In this document: piece by piece, positions 32,739-42,478 of the stretch
Layout of the letters: every line of letters begins with the position of its first letter
Numbering within the stretch: position 1 is the stretch's first letter
Translations under genes and position numbers: made by a program
DNA from: Hemicordylus capensis
Lineage: Eukaryota; Chordata; Lepidosauria; Squamata; Cordylidae
Reading direction: 5' to 3'
Length of the DNA: 64,000 nt
Assembly (NCBI RefSeq): GCF_027244095.1
Contig: NC_069660.1
Location: 283,238,863 to 283,302,862, forward strand
The notes under the pieces: generated by a model
Told to the model about the DNA's origin: nothing
The model's input: only the letters and a program-made list of their open reading frames with translations
Database searches by the model: none

Positions 32739-32851
32739 TTCTTTGCCTTGAGTCCCCAGATGTTGGAAAACAACTTCCTTTCAGCTGCTGTAGCTGGGGG
32801 TGATGGGAGTTGTAGTCCAACAACATCTGGGGACCCAAGTTCGAGGACCCC
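32739..32851. mobile_element. Palindromic hAT-like MITE
   Basis: Starts CAGGGGTTCTTTGCC and ends GAGGACCCCTG, with inverted halves around 'gatgggagttgtagtccaac'. No clear target duplication. Confidence 0.75.
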
Positions 32852-32978
32852 TGCTCTAAAGGACTACTAATTTCAATAGACCTTCCATTGAGTGGCTTAT
32901 TCAGGATATTATCACACACCAGGACACTTGGAGCAACTTCACCATGGCAGCTGCCCATACTACCATTTTAACACAGAG

Positions 32979-33457
32979 GAGAGCTGGTCTTGTGGTAGGC
33001 ATGAATTGTCCCTTTTGCTCAGCAAGGTCCACTGCCCTGGTTTGCATTTCAATAGGAGACTCCATGTGAGCACTGTAAGATATTCCCCATAGGGGATGGG
33101 GCCATCCTGGTTTGCATTTGAATGGGAGACCACATGTGTAAGCACTGTAAGATATTTCCCTCAGGGGGTGGAGCTGTTCTGGGAAGAGCATCTGCATGCT
33201 TGCATGGAGAAGGTTCCAACCAGGGGTGCAGGGAGGCTCCCAGCAGCCCAGGGACAAAGTTGTTTTGGGTGCCCCAGTGCTGAAGCCATGCCCCCTACTT
33301 CCAAGCCACACTACACTTCCCCCTCTATTTACTCATGGGTGGGTAGGCAGGCTTCTGGCCTCCACATTCCCTGGCCTGCAAAGTGGAAAGCCCTGGTGTA
33401 AAGGTAATACTGAGCTGGATGGACCAATGGTCTGATTTTATACAAGACAGCTTCCTT
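32979..33457 (+). mobile_element. 5S/tRNA-Ala SINE with doubled 5S block, split by a hAT
   Basis: The 5S-like block 'ctggtttgcatttcaatagg...gcactgtaagatattcccc' occurs at about 33035-33105 and again at 33105-33175, so the head is a tandem dimer. After 'gagaaggttccaac' a hAT-like insert starts CAGGGGTGCAGGGAGG (33221) and ends near 33400; the SINE then resumes with 'aatactgagctggatgg'. Confidence 0.82.
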
Positions 33458-33527
33458 AAAAACCCCAGATCTGGCCCTGGTTGTGGTGAGAGAACATTCT
33501 CAATTAGCAGGAATGAGAGTGTAGCTA

Positions 33528-33828
33528 TCTTGCTATATATTTAATTCTCTACGGCATACCCGTGGCTAATCCTATGCGTGGCAGCTCTTGTGAGAGTGCG
33601 GAGAGCTGCCGGATAGGCTAGCCACGGGATGGGTGGGAGGGGAAAAATGGGGTGGTGCGGGGAAACAGCGCCGAGAAAATGGTGGAGGCAATGTGCAGAA
33701 GGAGGTGGCGGGGATGGATGGGGAAGAAGGAGGTGGAAACGGGCGGGCGACAAAACAGCAACAGCAGGGAGGATGCTGTGACAGGCGACAAACTAGAGGC
33801 ACAGATGCTCTGCACCTGGCCCAGCTAG
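33528..33828 (+). mobile_element. Non-autonomous Helitron, whole ends
   Basis: It starts TCTTGCTATATATTTAATTC after an A and ends CTAG before a T, as Helitrons do. A 19-nt hairpin (GGCACAGA-tgc-TCTGCACC, two pairs lost as CpG decay) lies at 33798-33816, eight bases before the terminal CTAG. Ends match those at 43871-44404 and 61236-61721; interiors differ. Confidence 0.85.
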
Positions 33829-33829
33829 T

Positions 33830-34450
33830 TTAGAGTAAAAAGAGGTGATTTCAAGATTGATTTCAAGGATGGGAATAGGGAAAACTTATGCAAGATGTAA
33901 CAATTTACATACATCTACACAAGAAAATACATGCAAATGAAATAATACAAATGGAGACATCTTATCTTAAAACTGAGAGTTTAAAAAAGGCAGTGTGGTT
34001 ATTACTGTCCAATAGCCCTGCCTCACCAAGTACTTCTGCACAAATCCTATTCGGCACAAATTCCCATTGAGATGAATGGCAGCTGTGCACTGTGGCTTGT
34101 GCAGCAGAAATTTCCAGTAGGCTGTGGTCAAAGTCTGCAGAGAAGAAAGCAAGAAAGCCAATAAAAAGGGTTCATATAAGGACACTGGGATACAAATTCA
34201 GAACGTGTGTTTGCTTCCTAGTGTTTTGCTTCTTTGCATAGAAATGCTCCCTGCACTTCTATAAATAGTGGGAAATTAAGGGAAGTCTTTCTAGGGTCAG
34301 TTTCCTTCAAAAAGGAGCATGCTGAGTCTTATGTATAGCTGGGTCTTTCCATCCCATCCGTTTATTATGTAGTAAATCAATATTTGTTTCTCATGTGTTG
34401 CACATTGTTTATAGGCATATCTTCATTATCAACCTAAAACCAGTTACCAA
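33830..34450. other. Unassigned intergenic DNA
   Basis: No feature recognised. Confidence 0.5.
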
Positions 34451-34459
34451 CCAGTTTAA

Positions 34460-34575
34460 CTGTCATGGTTTCTCCTCCCAAAATCCTGGGAATTATAGTT
34501 TGGTGAGGGTGCTAAGAATGTTGGAGACCCCTGTCCTCTCTCATAGAACTACATTTCCCAGAGTGCTAAAGAGAG
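34460..34575. mobile_element. Small palindromic MITE
   Basis: 'ctgggaattatagtttggtg' is partly inverted in 'tagaactacatttcccagag', a common MITE layout. Confidence 0.45.
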
Positions 34576-34701
34576 AGGAAATTATTCTTATTTACTAACC
34601 CATACTAAATCAAGTGAATGTAACTAAGCCTTTCCTCAAGGTTGTGCTTCTCCTGTAGAAACAATACATGGACTCAGATCACAGTAGTTTGCAGTTAGGA
34701 A

Positions 34702-34907
34702 CAGAGGTGTACCTAGGTAACTTTGGAGCCTGGACCTAAAGCCCTTTGGAGGCCCCGCTCCCCCTGCGGCAAGTTAAGCATCATTTTTTAGCACCTAGGT
34801 TCTTGAGGGCCACAAACCACACCACCCAGGACAGACTAAAGAAGATGGGGAGGGGCAGGGGGTGTGGAGGCCCTGGACTTTGACCCCAAAGTCCAGGGGT
34901 GCCTCTG
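34702..34907 (+). mobile_element. hAT-like MITE, CAGAGGTGYACC family (copy 1)
   Basis: Ends CAGAGGTGTACC and inverted GGTGCCTCTG, with perfect 8-bp flanks GTTAGGAA (34694-34701, 34908-34915). 206 bp. Confidence 0.92.
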
Positions 34908-34991
34908 GTTAGGAAAAGGCAATACTTCCTCCAGAGAGCATATTGGCTGAGTGCTGTGTGGAATGTGGTTGTGCAAGTGTTACAGGTACAT

Positions 34992-34992
34992 C

Positions 34993-35031
<39 letters not shown>
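34992..35031. repeat. (ATG)n microsatellite
   Basis: About thirteen ATG units between the two inverted hAT copies. Confidence 0.95.
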
Positions 35032-35034
35032 CAC

Positions 35035-35117
35035 TCCACAACAGCCATTGTGGCTGGGGATGATGGAAGTTGCAGTCCAACAACATCTGGGGACCCAGGT
35101 TGGAGAACCCCTGTTAG
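35035..35117. mobile_element. Half of a palindromic hAT-like MITE
   Basis: Right half of the 2993 family ('ggctggggatgatggaagtt' to 'ggagaacccctg'). Confidence 0.7.
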
Positions 35118-35264
35118 GGCTGCCACAAAAATTCTCAGCAATTTGATGGAACTTCAATGAACTGCTTGTGCTTTGAAACATAAGCCAAATATCCTGCAAG
35201 AAGGTGGTTTTGGATTTTTTTTTTTAAATTCATTTTCTTCCTTTTCTCTCTCCTGTGTTAGTTG

Positions 35265-35466
35265 CAGAGGCACTCTTACCCCTGGACTTTGGGGCCAATG
35301 TCCAGGGCCTCCACACCCTCTGCCCCCCCCAATTGTCCTGGGGTGTGTGTTTTGTGCCTTCAAGAACCTACACGTTAAAAAAAACGATGCTTAACTTGCA
35401 GCGTTGTGGGTGGGGGCTCCAAAGGCCTTTAGGGCCGGACTCCAAAATTACCTAGGTGCACCTCTG
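35265..35466 (-). mobile_element. hAT-like MITE, CAGAGGTGYACC family (copy 2, inverted)
   Basis: Opposite orientation to copy 1, with the same ends. Flanks GTTAGTTG and GTTGGTTG match at 7 of 8. 202 bp. Confidence 0.9.
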
Positions 35467-35919
35467 GTTGGTTGCATCCTATCATATTAAACTGTGTTAA
35501 GAGTCCTCCCCCCTTCTTTTTTAGTTATATGTCCCTGTATTATCATTATCCTAGACATATTTCTATACTTTGACCTTATTCCAATAAAGAAAAGGGAGGG
35601 GAGTGGGCGGGAGGAGATTGACTCTCTGTATATGGCTCAGTAAACCCCTTCCCCTAATTTTTGGATTACTCCCAGAGTTAGTGAGGGTATATGGAGGTGA
35701 AACGCTCCTAACCTTCTCCTGTGCAAATATCTCTACAGGGGGAAATGTGTGATATAGCCACCAGTCACCACTATTGAGCACTCTTTCCAATCCAATTTTA
35801 AAAGTAAGGTTTTAAAATATAAAATAATGATGCAAATAACAAATGTTAAAAACAAAACAAAACAAATAAAGAGAGAGACATATGACACATATGACAAATA
35901 TTTATATACCACTGTAATA

Positions 35920-36600
35920 ATCAGCCACCCCTCCCTCTAAAGGCAGCCAATCAGTACACCAGGTGGGTGGGACCTAGATAGTGGTTGCAGGGAATTCTGG
36001 GAACAAGAAAAGAGTTCTTTTGGGGGGGAGAAGCACATGTGGAAATGCTTAGTGAGGGGCAATGGAGTTTTGCTCCCTCATGGTCAAAGCCAGCATGGAG
36101 ATTTCTCTGACCAAATGACTCTGCAGCTCCTTGAGAGACAGGGGGCAGGAAGCCTGGTACTCAGCTGGAGTTGGTGAGTCAGGAGCCAGGGCTTATGGCT
36201 TCAGGGAGTTTAGGGGAAAGTTTTAGTCAGACTTTGCATCAGAACTTCTATTCCTTTGTGTGTGTGTTTTGCATATTGCTGATACCATTTTAGTATAGTT
36301 ACCTGCTACATAATTGAAATAAGAAACACTAGCCTATGCCCATCTGACCTAGGGCATCGCAAAAGATTCTATAAACATTTTAACGTGCCTAAGACAACCT
36401 ATTTTTTTTCCTATTAAGTATTCTTAATTGTATCTAAGAAAGTTAGAAAGCCTCAGATGGAAGCAGTATGCAGTACGTGAATAAAACTGTTTTTAAGCCT
36501 TTTCACAAGCCTCTCTGAGTTGGTTTTTAACTCAGGAAAGGGGAGGGCGAAGGGGGGAGTTCTCTGGTGCAAACACATCCTCAGTCGCTCAGCAGCTTAC
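35920..36600 (+). other. Possible LTR-type fossil
   Basis: The segment from TGTAATAATCAGCC has the look of a long terminal repeat: a promoter-like first part, then 'aataaaactgtttttaagcc', a poly(A)-signal-like word followed by a short GT-rich stretch. No internal genes or second copy are in the window, so it could be a solo LTR. Broken or intact state cannot be judged. Family unknown. Confidence 0.3.
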
Positions 36601-36734
36601 AGTTTTCTCATCCCATATAAGCTTACACGTGGAAGGTTTTTGTACTTATCCAATAGCAAAATAAAGAGTTTTCCCTGAGATTCCACCCCAAGCCCAGGGC
36701 AGTTCAAGCTCTGTCAATAAAACGGGTGGTAGTG

Positions 36735-36900
36735 GAAGCAGCATTCTGGGTGACTCTGGGCCAGTCACTTCTCTCTCAGCCTAACCTACTTCACAGGGTT
36801 GTTGTGAAAGAGAAACTCAAGTATGTAGTACACTGCTCTGGGCTCCTTGGAGGAAGAGCGGGATATAAATGTAAAAATAGTAGTCATCATCATCATCTAC
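36735..36900 (+). mobile_element. SINE body fragment
   Basis: 'gactctgggccagtcacttc', 'ttcacagggttgttgtga' and 'gagcgggatataaatgta' are words of a common squamate SINE body; the tRNA-like head is missing. Confidence 0.6.
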
Positions 36901-37070
36901 CGATAATACAGAATAGTTTTAGGAGATGCCTAGCCAAGCAGCTCAGCAGGGATGATTCAGCATTTCTTTTCCTCATGTGAGCTTGCTCACAGACAAGGGC
37001 TTTAATCAGCTACAACTACTTTCCGACAAAGATTCCCAAAGCAGGATAGATAGATTAGATAGATGAAGAC

Positions 37071-37766
37071 ATTGAGGCGCTTCACACGATTGCTGTGAAG
37101 CGCCTCAATGTGGTCTGCGGGGAGAGCAGGCTTGGCCCACTCTCCCCGCAGACGATCAGTGGCAGAGCCCTGGGTGGCCAGATCGGCTGCCCACACGACT
37201 GCCGGCTCAGTCATGGAACCAGTGGGGGCGGCAGGGATTGGAGGCCAAGAAGCCCCTGGAAATCCCAGGATGCACTGTGTGAGCTCACGGAACATCCTGG
37301 AGAGACCCCAGGCCCAGGAGGCTGCTTGTAGCCTCCCAGCCACAGGGCTACTCGTGTGTCGCTGAACGCCACGGCAACACACAAGCAACGAAATGAGGTT
37401 AACAGAGCACTCGCTCTATTAACCTCATTTAAGGGGAGGGTGTTTTAGGCGGGCTAGCCACCTTGGGAGCACCAGGCTTGCCCGCGAGCCTGGTGGTTCC
37501 CGCAATAGCAATAGCAATAGCACTTACATTTATATACCGCTCTATAGCCGAAGCTCTCTAAGTGGTTTACAATGATTTAGCATATTGCCCCCAACATTCT
37601 GGGTACTCATTTTACTGACCTCAGAAGGATGGAAGGCTGAGTCAACCTTGAGCCCCTGGTCAGGATCGAACTTGTAACCTTCTGGTTACAGGGCGGCAGT
37701 TTTACCACTGCGCCATCAGGGGCTCGCAATAGCCCGCTTTTCGTTGATCATGGGAATAGCCTCAAT
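37071..37766. mobile_element. Foldback-type DNA element with nested SINE
   Basis: Ends ATTGAGGCGCTTCACACGAT and ATCATGGGAATAGCCTCAAT are inverted at 16 of 20 positions. The left end is itself a hairpin (37071-37111), followed by a second hairpin of GTCTGCGGGGAGAG arms (37114-37154). A SINE occupies 37510-37724. Without it the element is about 470 bp. Related ends at 38609. Confidence 0.7.
37510..37724 (-). mobile_element. tRNA-derived SINE (GCAATAGC-tailed family)
   Basis: Same family as 16537. Flanks CGCAATAGC (37501-37509 and 37725-37733) are a perfect 9-bp target duplication. Confidence 0.92.
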
Positions 37767-38139
37767 AGAAGAGAAACGAAGCCCATTTTCTTTTTGACTT
37801 GTCTGAACAATCCTTGGTTTAATCTAGCCTGGTACCACAGGCATTCAGATGAAGTATATGTTCTTGGCTGACACACATATCACCTAATCAAAAGCGTTGT
37901 ATCTGCAACCGTCCCTTTTGACAGTTGTCTCCAGGAATTATCTGCTATGAATGTGTCAACCCTACCTGTAGTAGAGGAAACTGTAGAAGAGCTCCCTCCC
38001 TATGGCTATCTCCTGCCATGTGTGGTCAGGTTGTTGCACTATCGTAACTGAAGAAAAAACTGTGGGAATTCTCCTGCAAAGGGCAATACGATGGGATGAT
38101 TGTACTGCAATACACTGGCACACTTGGGATGACTGTACT

Positions 38140-38380
38140 GAAATACCATCCATTAAAAAAGCTCTGCTGGATCAGACCCAAGGTCTACCAAGCCCAGCAT
38201 TTTGTTTCCTACAGTGGCTAACTAGCTGCCTCTGGGAGTAAGACCTGAAGGCAAAGCCCTTCCCTACTGTTGCTCCTGGGCAACTGGAATTGAGTGGCAT
38301 GCTGCCTCTGAACATGGATCAGATAATTATCATCACCCTAACCACTGATAGCCATGGATAGGTGATCTAAGTCAGTGCTC
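38140..38380 (-). mobile_element. CR1 LINE 3'UTR fragment
   Basis: 'gctctgctggatcagaccca' and 'gcatgctgcctctgaac' match the CR1 3'UTR at 44752. Confidence 0.7.
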
Positions 38381-38432
38381 CTCACCACATTTCAGGTACA
38401 TTGTAAGCTGAACGTTGTAAGCTGAAAGTTAT

Positions 38433-38590
38433 GTCAGGCCATTGGTCCATCTAGCTCAGTATTATCGACAGTGACTGGCAATGGCTCTTCAAGGTTTCAG
38501 GCATGAATCCCTCCCAGCCATACCTGGAGACGCAGGGTATTGGATCTGGGATATCCTGCATGCAAACCAGATGCTCTACCACTAATGCAT
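38433..38590 (-). mobile_element. tRNA-Ala-derived SINE
   Basis: Reverse copy: 'ccattggtccatctagctca' body end, then 'cctggagacgcaggg' and a tRNA-like head 'gatgctctaccactaatgc'. Confidence 0.8.
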
Positions 38591-38608
38591 TCCATATATG
38601 CATTAGAC

Positions 38609-38861
38609 ATTGAGGTCATTCACACAATTGAAAACTGTGTTCCACCCAGGTTTGGGAGCTGTGTGTACTCCCAATTTTTGATTGTGTGGAAGCAAGGTTA
38701 GAGGAAAACCTGTGTAGAAGTGATCGTGTGGAAGCAAGGTAGGAGAAAAAGCTACCCAGGTTTTCCTCTAACCTTGCTTCCACACAATCAAAAATTGGGA
38801 GTACACACAGCTCCCAAACCCGGGTAGAACACAGTTTTTGAATGTGTGAATGACCTCATTG
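38609..38861. mobile_element. Foldback MITE with ~105-bp inverted arms
   Basis: Arms 38609-38712 and 38757-38861 are near-perfect inverted copies around a 44-bp loop. The end AGGTCATTCACACA is flanked by CATTG on both sides, a possible 5-bp duplication, though these bases may be part of the arms. Confidence 0.88.
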
Positions 38862-38889
38862 TGTGAAGTGCTTCCTCCCTCACTCCATT

Positions 38890-39364
38890 CAGGGCTGCAC
38901 AACTCAAATGCCCTGGTGGGCCGGGACCACCCACAACTTGGCGTGCAGGGGCCAAGGTCAAATTCTTAGCACATTATTACATTAAAATTAAAAATATTAT
39001 TAGTTACTTGTGGATCTGTTCCCCCTGTCAATGGACCCATAGTTTAAACCAAGGATAGTGGCCAGAGAATAGGCCCTGTCCCTGCTCAATCAGTGGGACC
39101 CCTAGAGTGCATGCCAGCCCCAAACAAATGCCAAGTCCTCTCCTCTCACTAAATTGTTGTTGCTTTCAGGCTGGAATGCTAGGCATGCTTACATGGGAGT
39201 AAGCCTCACTGGGCATACCATGGAGCATAATTCTGAGAAAGCATGCACAGGATGGCTCTATAAAGCAGTTTCCAGCTCCTGTGTTGCTGCAAGATACCTG
39301 GGGGCCAGTAAAATAGTCCCTGTGGGCCAAATCCGGCCCCCGGGCCTTATGTTGTGCAGGCCTA
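38890..39364 (+). mobile_element. hAT-like MITE, CAGGGCTGCACAAC family
   Basis: Ends CAGGGCTGCACAAC and inverted GTTGTGCAGGCCTA. The interior has 'ccctggtgggccgggacc' and 'gggccaaatccggcccccgg'. Other copies: 55219 (+) and 56884 (-). Confidence 0.85.
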
Positions 39365-39469
39365 AGACACTGACAAGCTGCCGAAGGTAAAAGCAGAAAG
39401 TGTTAGGACCAGCCTTGCCACTGGGCAACATCACATGGCCAGTTGTGGTGGATGGCCCAGGACCTCAGC

Positions 39470-39858
39470 CAGGGGCAGCGGGAGGCCAGCAATGGCCCGG
39501 GTTCTGCCACCGCCATGGCCCTCTAGCCCCATCCCTTGCATCTGACATCAGACGCAGGGAGCTTTTAGCCACGCCCCTCGCGTCTGATGGCAGACATGGG
39601 GGTTGAACGGGGTTGCGCATCCCCATTTGGGAGTTAGCTCTGCCAGCGCTGCATCTGCAGTACAGCCGGAACAGCTCTCCCTGCCTTTCAAAGTCAGGGA
39701 GAGTTGCTCCAGCTACACTGTAAATGCCAATTTTTAGATCAAACACGGGTCCGTGCAGTCCCATTTTTGAGCTAAATCACCCCCCCCCCCCGCATCTGAC
39801 GGCAGGGCAGCAGCCTGGCTTCTTTAAACCCATCCGCTCAATGATGGCTCCGCCCCTG
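39470..39858 (-). mobile_element. hAT-like MITE, CAGGGGYGKAGCC family
   Basis: Ends CAGGGGCAGCGGG and inverted GGCTCCGCCCCTG; flanks ACCTCAGC and AACTCAGG match at 6 of 8. Contains three decayed copies of the CRE-like palindrome (39537, 39576, 39790). Confidence 0.85.
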
Positions 39859-40206
39859 AACTCAGGATGTCTGAGGCTGGGCACCAAATGCTGCTGTCTC
39901 TCTCCTCTCACGCACAATTCCTTATTTTGTTTGAGGCACTGGGGAATGAATGGCAGGGGGCAACTTGCCACTCTGCTGTATTAATGGAACTGCCCTGGGG
40001 TGTTTGGTCAGCACTCCAATGTTAGGGCCTTGTGGGGGAATTAGCTCTTAAAGGGGGTCAGCTCCACCAGTTTTAATTTGTGCAAATGTTTGGACTCGAT
40101 AAATGATTGGATTGAGAATTTCAAAAGAAAAAGTTTATTTGAGGGAGGGGGGGATACAGAAAAGAGAACTATGTGATTAAAGCAAATAAAAATCCTTTTC
40201 TAGATA

Positions 40207-40374
40207 CCGTATTTTACGGACTATAAGACGCTACGGACTATAAGACGCACCTTAATTTTAATCCGTTTTTTCAGAGTTTTAACATATTAAACTGTTAAAA
40301 CATATAAGACGCACCTGAATTTTGGCGGATATTTTTTGAGGAAAAAAGTGAGTCTTATAGTCCATAAAATACGG
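40207..40374. mobile_element. MITE with CCGTATTTTACGGACTATAA ends
   Basis: Inverted ends CCGTATTTTACGGACTATAA and TTATAGTCCATAAAATACGG, flanked by TA on both sides (40205-40206, 40375-40376). Inner 'tataagacgcacc' words recur. 168 bp. Confidence 0.88.
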
Positions 40375-40379
40375 TAAAT

Positions 40380-41200
40380 CTGCTACTATGAGGTATTTTA
40401 GCTTAAAGTCTAATAAAAATACGTTTCTAAATAAACCAACTGCATTGAGGCATTTTGGCTTAAAGTTGAATTGTGTAAGTTCCAGGCAGGCAAGAGAAAG
40501 AGGCTTGAGAGAGAGAGAGATGGGGTTGGATTTAAGAAAGGGGAGCAGAGAGAGTTTCTGGGCCCAAAGAGGGGGCAAAGGCTCATATTCACCTGATTTG
40601 GACAACAAGGCCCCAGGGGACTGCAGAGTCTCATTCCTCAGCGTGCTTGGAAGCCAGAGGGTTGCAGAGATTTGTGGAGGGAGAGGTGCCCACAAGAAGG
40701 GTATCTCCATGGGGCCAGCTTCCTATGGCGGTTAGGCAAGCTGGATGGATTGGCAAAGGGACCGATCCATAAAGGTGGCTAGTGATTTCAAGCTATTTCT
40801 AGGTTGCAGGAGAGCAAAAAGAGTGCTCAGTGGAATCCCAGATATAGCATACGAAGGAGCACCAAGATCGTAAGTAGCGTCCAATGCAGTCCCACGTGGG
40901 AGGCACAAGGGAGCGCTTGTTGTAGCATTGGAGTCCCCAGTGAAATGCACGGGGGCGTACAGGATGAAGTCCCAGGTAGCAAACCCAAGGGAGCACACTG
41001 AGTGTGGTGCTGGGGATACTTATATCCCAAAACATGCCTTGGAGGCAAATTCCTACTGCCCTTTCCCTGATTGACAGTAATCCTATCAATAATTTTCAGT
41101 AGATACATCTCTAAGTCTACATCACTGACTCATCTTCTTTGTGATGGGGAGACCATTAGTTCACTACCTTATCTACTTTTCTTCCTGCTTGGCATAATTG
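40380..41200. other. Unassigned intergenic DNA
   Basis: Purine-rich in the first third; several short open frames on both strands without recognisable products. Confidence 0.5.
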
Positions 41201-41208
41201 GATCATTA

Positions 41209-41318
41209 GCAGGGGCGTAGCAAGGTTGGAGTGGGCCCAGAGACAAGATTTTAAAATGCCCCCCCCACTGAAGCTTAGCCCATGAAGTAAAGAAATCTTA
41301 AATGAGGCTGAACAGTGG
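41209..41318. mobile_element. hAT-like left end (partner not found)
   Basis: CAGGGGCGTAGCAAGGTTGG is a typical hAT-like end, close to the 53572 element. No right end was found before the (TA)n palindrome. Confidence 0.45.
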
Positions 41319-41327
41319 TAACAAAAA

Positions 41328-41381
<54 letters not shown>

Positions 41382-41390
41382 TTTTTGTTA
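41319..41390. repeat. 72-bp perfect palindrome with (TA)n core
   Basis: Arms TAACAAAAAGCA and TGCTTTTTGTTA enclose about 24 TA units; every base pairs with its mirror position. Confidence 0.97.
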
Positions 41391-41529
41391 TAATATAAAT
41401 AAAATAACACCTATGTGCCACAAAAGAACATCATCCTAAATTATTTTTTTAAAGGTTTTGTAAATTATGGACGATGCATGTCATTTAATGGTACTAGAGA
41501 AAGACATGCTGTTCTGGTAGTTCCTAGTC

Positions 41530-42400
41530 TTAATACTCACATCCATTTTGGAGGATGAATACAACTGAAGGAAGCCTGGGCAGTCAATATTTGTACAATA
41601 TAACTGGAAAATCAGACATCACCAAGACCTGGCAATGGCTTAAGAATGGCAACTTGAAGAAAGAAACAGAGGGTTTAATACTGGCTGCACCAGAACAGGC
41701 ACTAAGAACAAATGCAATAAGAGCAAAAGTTGAAAAATCAACAACAAACAGCAAGTGCCGCCTTTGTAAAGAAACAGATGAAACCGTGGACCATCTAATC
41801 AGCTGTTGTAAAAAGATCGCACAGACTGATTACAAACAAAGGCATGACAAAGTAGCAGGGATGATACACTGGAACATCTGCAAAAAATACAAGCTACCTG
41901 TAGCCAAAAATTGGTGGGACCATAAAATTGAAAAAGTGGGAGAAAATGAAGATGCAAAAATATTATGGGACTTCCGACTACAAACAGACAAACATCTGCC
42001 ACACAATACACCCAATATAACTGTAGTTGAGAAGAAAGAAAAACAAGTTAAAATAATCAACATAGCAATACCAGGGGATAGCAGAATAGAAGAAAAAGGA
42101 ATAGAAAAAAATCACCAAATACAAAGATCTACAAATTGAAATTGAAAGGCTGTGGCAGAAAAAGACCAGTGGTAATTGGCGCCCTGGGTGCAGTTCCAAA
42201 AGACCTTGAAGAGCACCTCAACACCATAGGGGCCACAGAAATCACCACCAGCCAATTACAAAAAGCAACTTTACTGGGAACAGCCTATATTCTGTGACGA
42301 TATCTATAACAATTGACAATAAAATTCAGCCATCTCAGGTCCTTGGGAAGGACTCGATGTCTGGATAAAACAAACCAGCCAATAACACCTGTCTGACTGT
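41530..42400 (+). mobile_element. R4/Dong-type LINE, 3' part (copy 2)
   Basis: The open frame from 41555 encodes 194 residues of an ORF C-terminus. It includes a CCHC-type zinc finger (CRLCKETDETVDHLISCC) and the start of a restriction-like endonuclease domain (KQVKIINIAIPGDSRIEEKG). A frameshift after about 42105 separates this frame from the downstream LQIEIERLWQKK region, so the copy is dead. The 3'UTR ends 'ctgtctgactgtg' and runs into TAAA/TAA repeats (42401-42427). 5'-truncated near 41530. The protein layout (zinc finger, then endonuclease at the C-terminus) is that of R2/R4-clade LINEs. Confidence 0.85.
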
Positions 42401-42429
42401 GTAAATAAATAATAATAATAATAATAAAT

Positions 42430-42478
42430 GATGGGACAAGTCATGCTTGCTACCACAAGACCAGCTCTCCTCCCCAAA
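42430..42478 (-). mobile_element. 5S-headed SINE, head fragment
   Basis: 'gggacaagtcatgcttgcta' and 'accacaagaccagctctcc' are the reverse of the 5S-headed SINE 5' end. The R4/Dong repeat tail ends directly at it. Confidence 0.75.

Noticed and set aside
41555-42139. 194-residue frame as a host gene
   Set aside because: The zinc finger and endonuclease motif, the second copy at 487 and the LINE-like tail show it is an R4/Dong LINE remnant.
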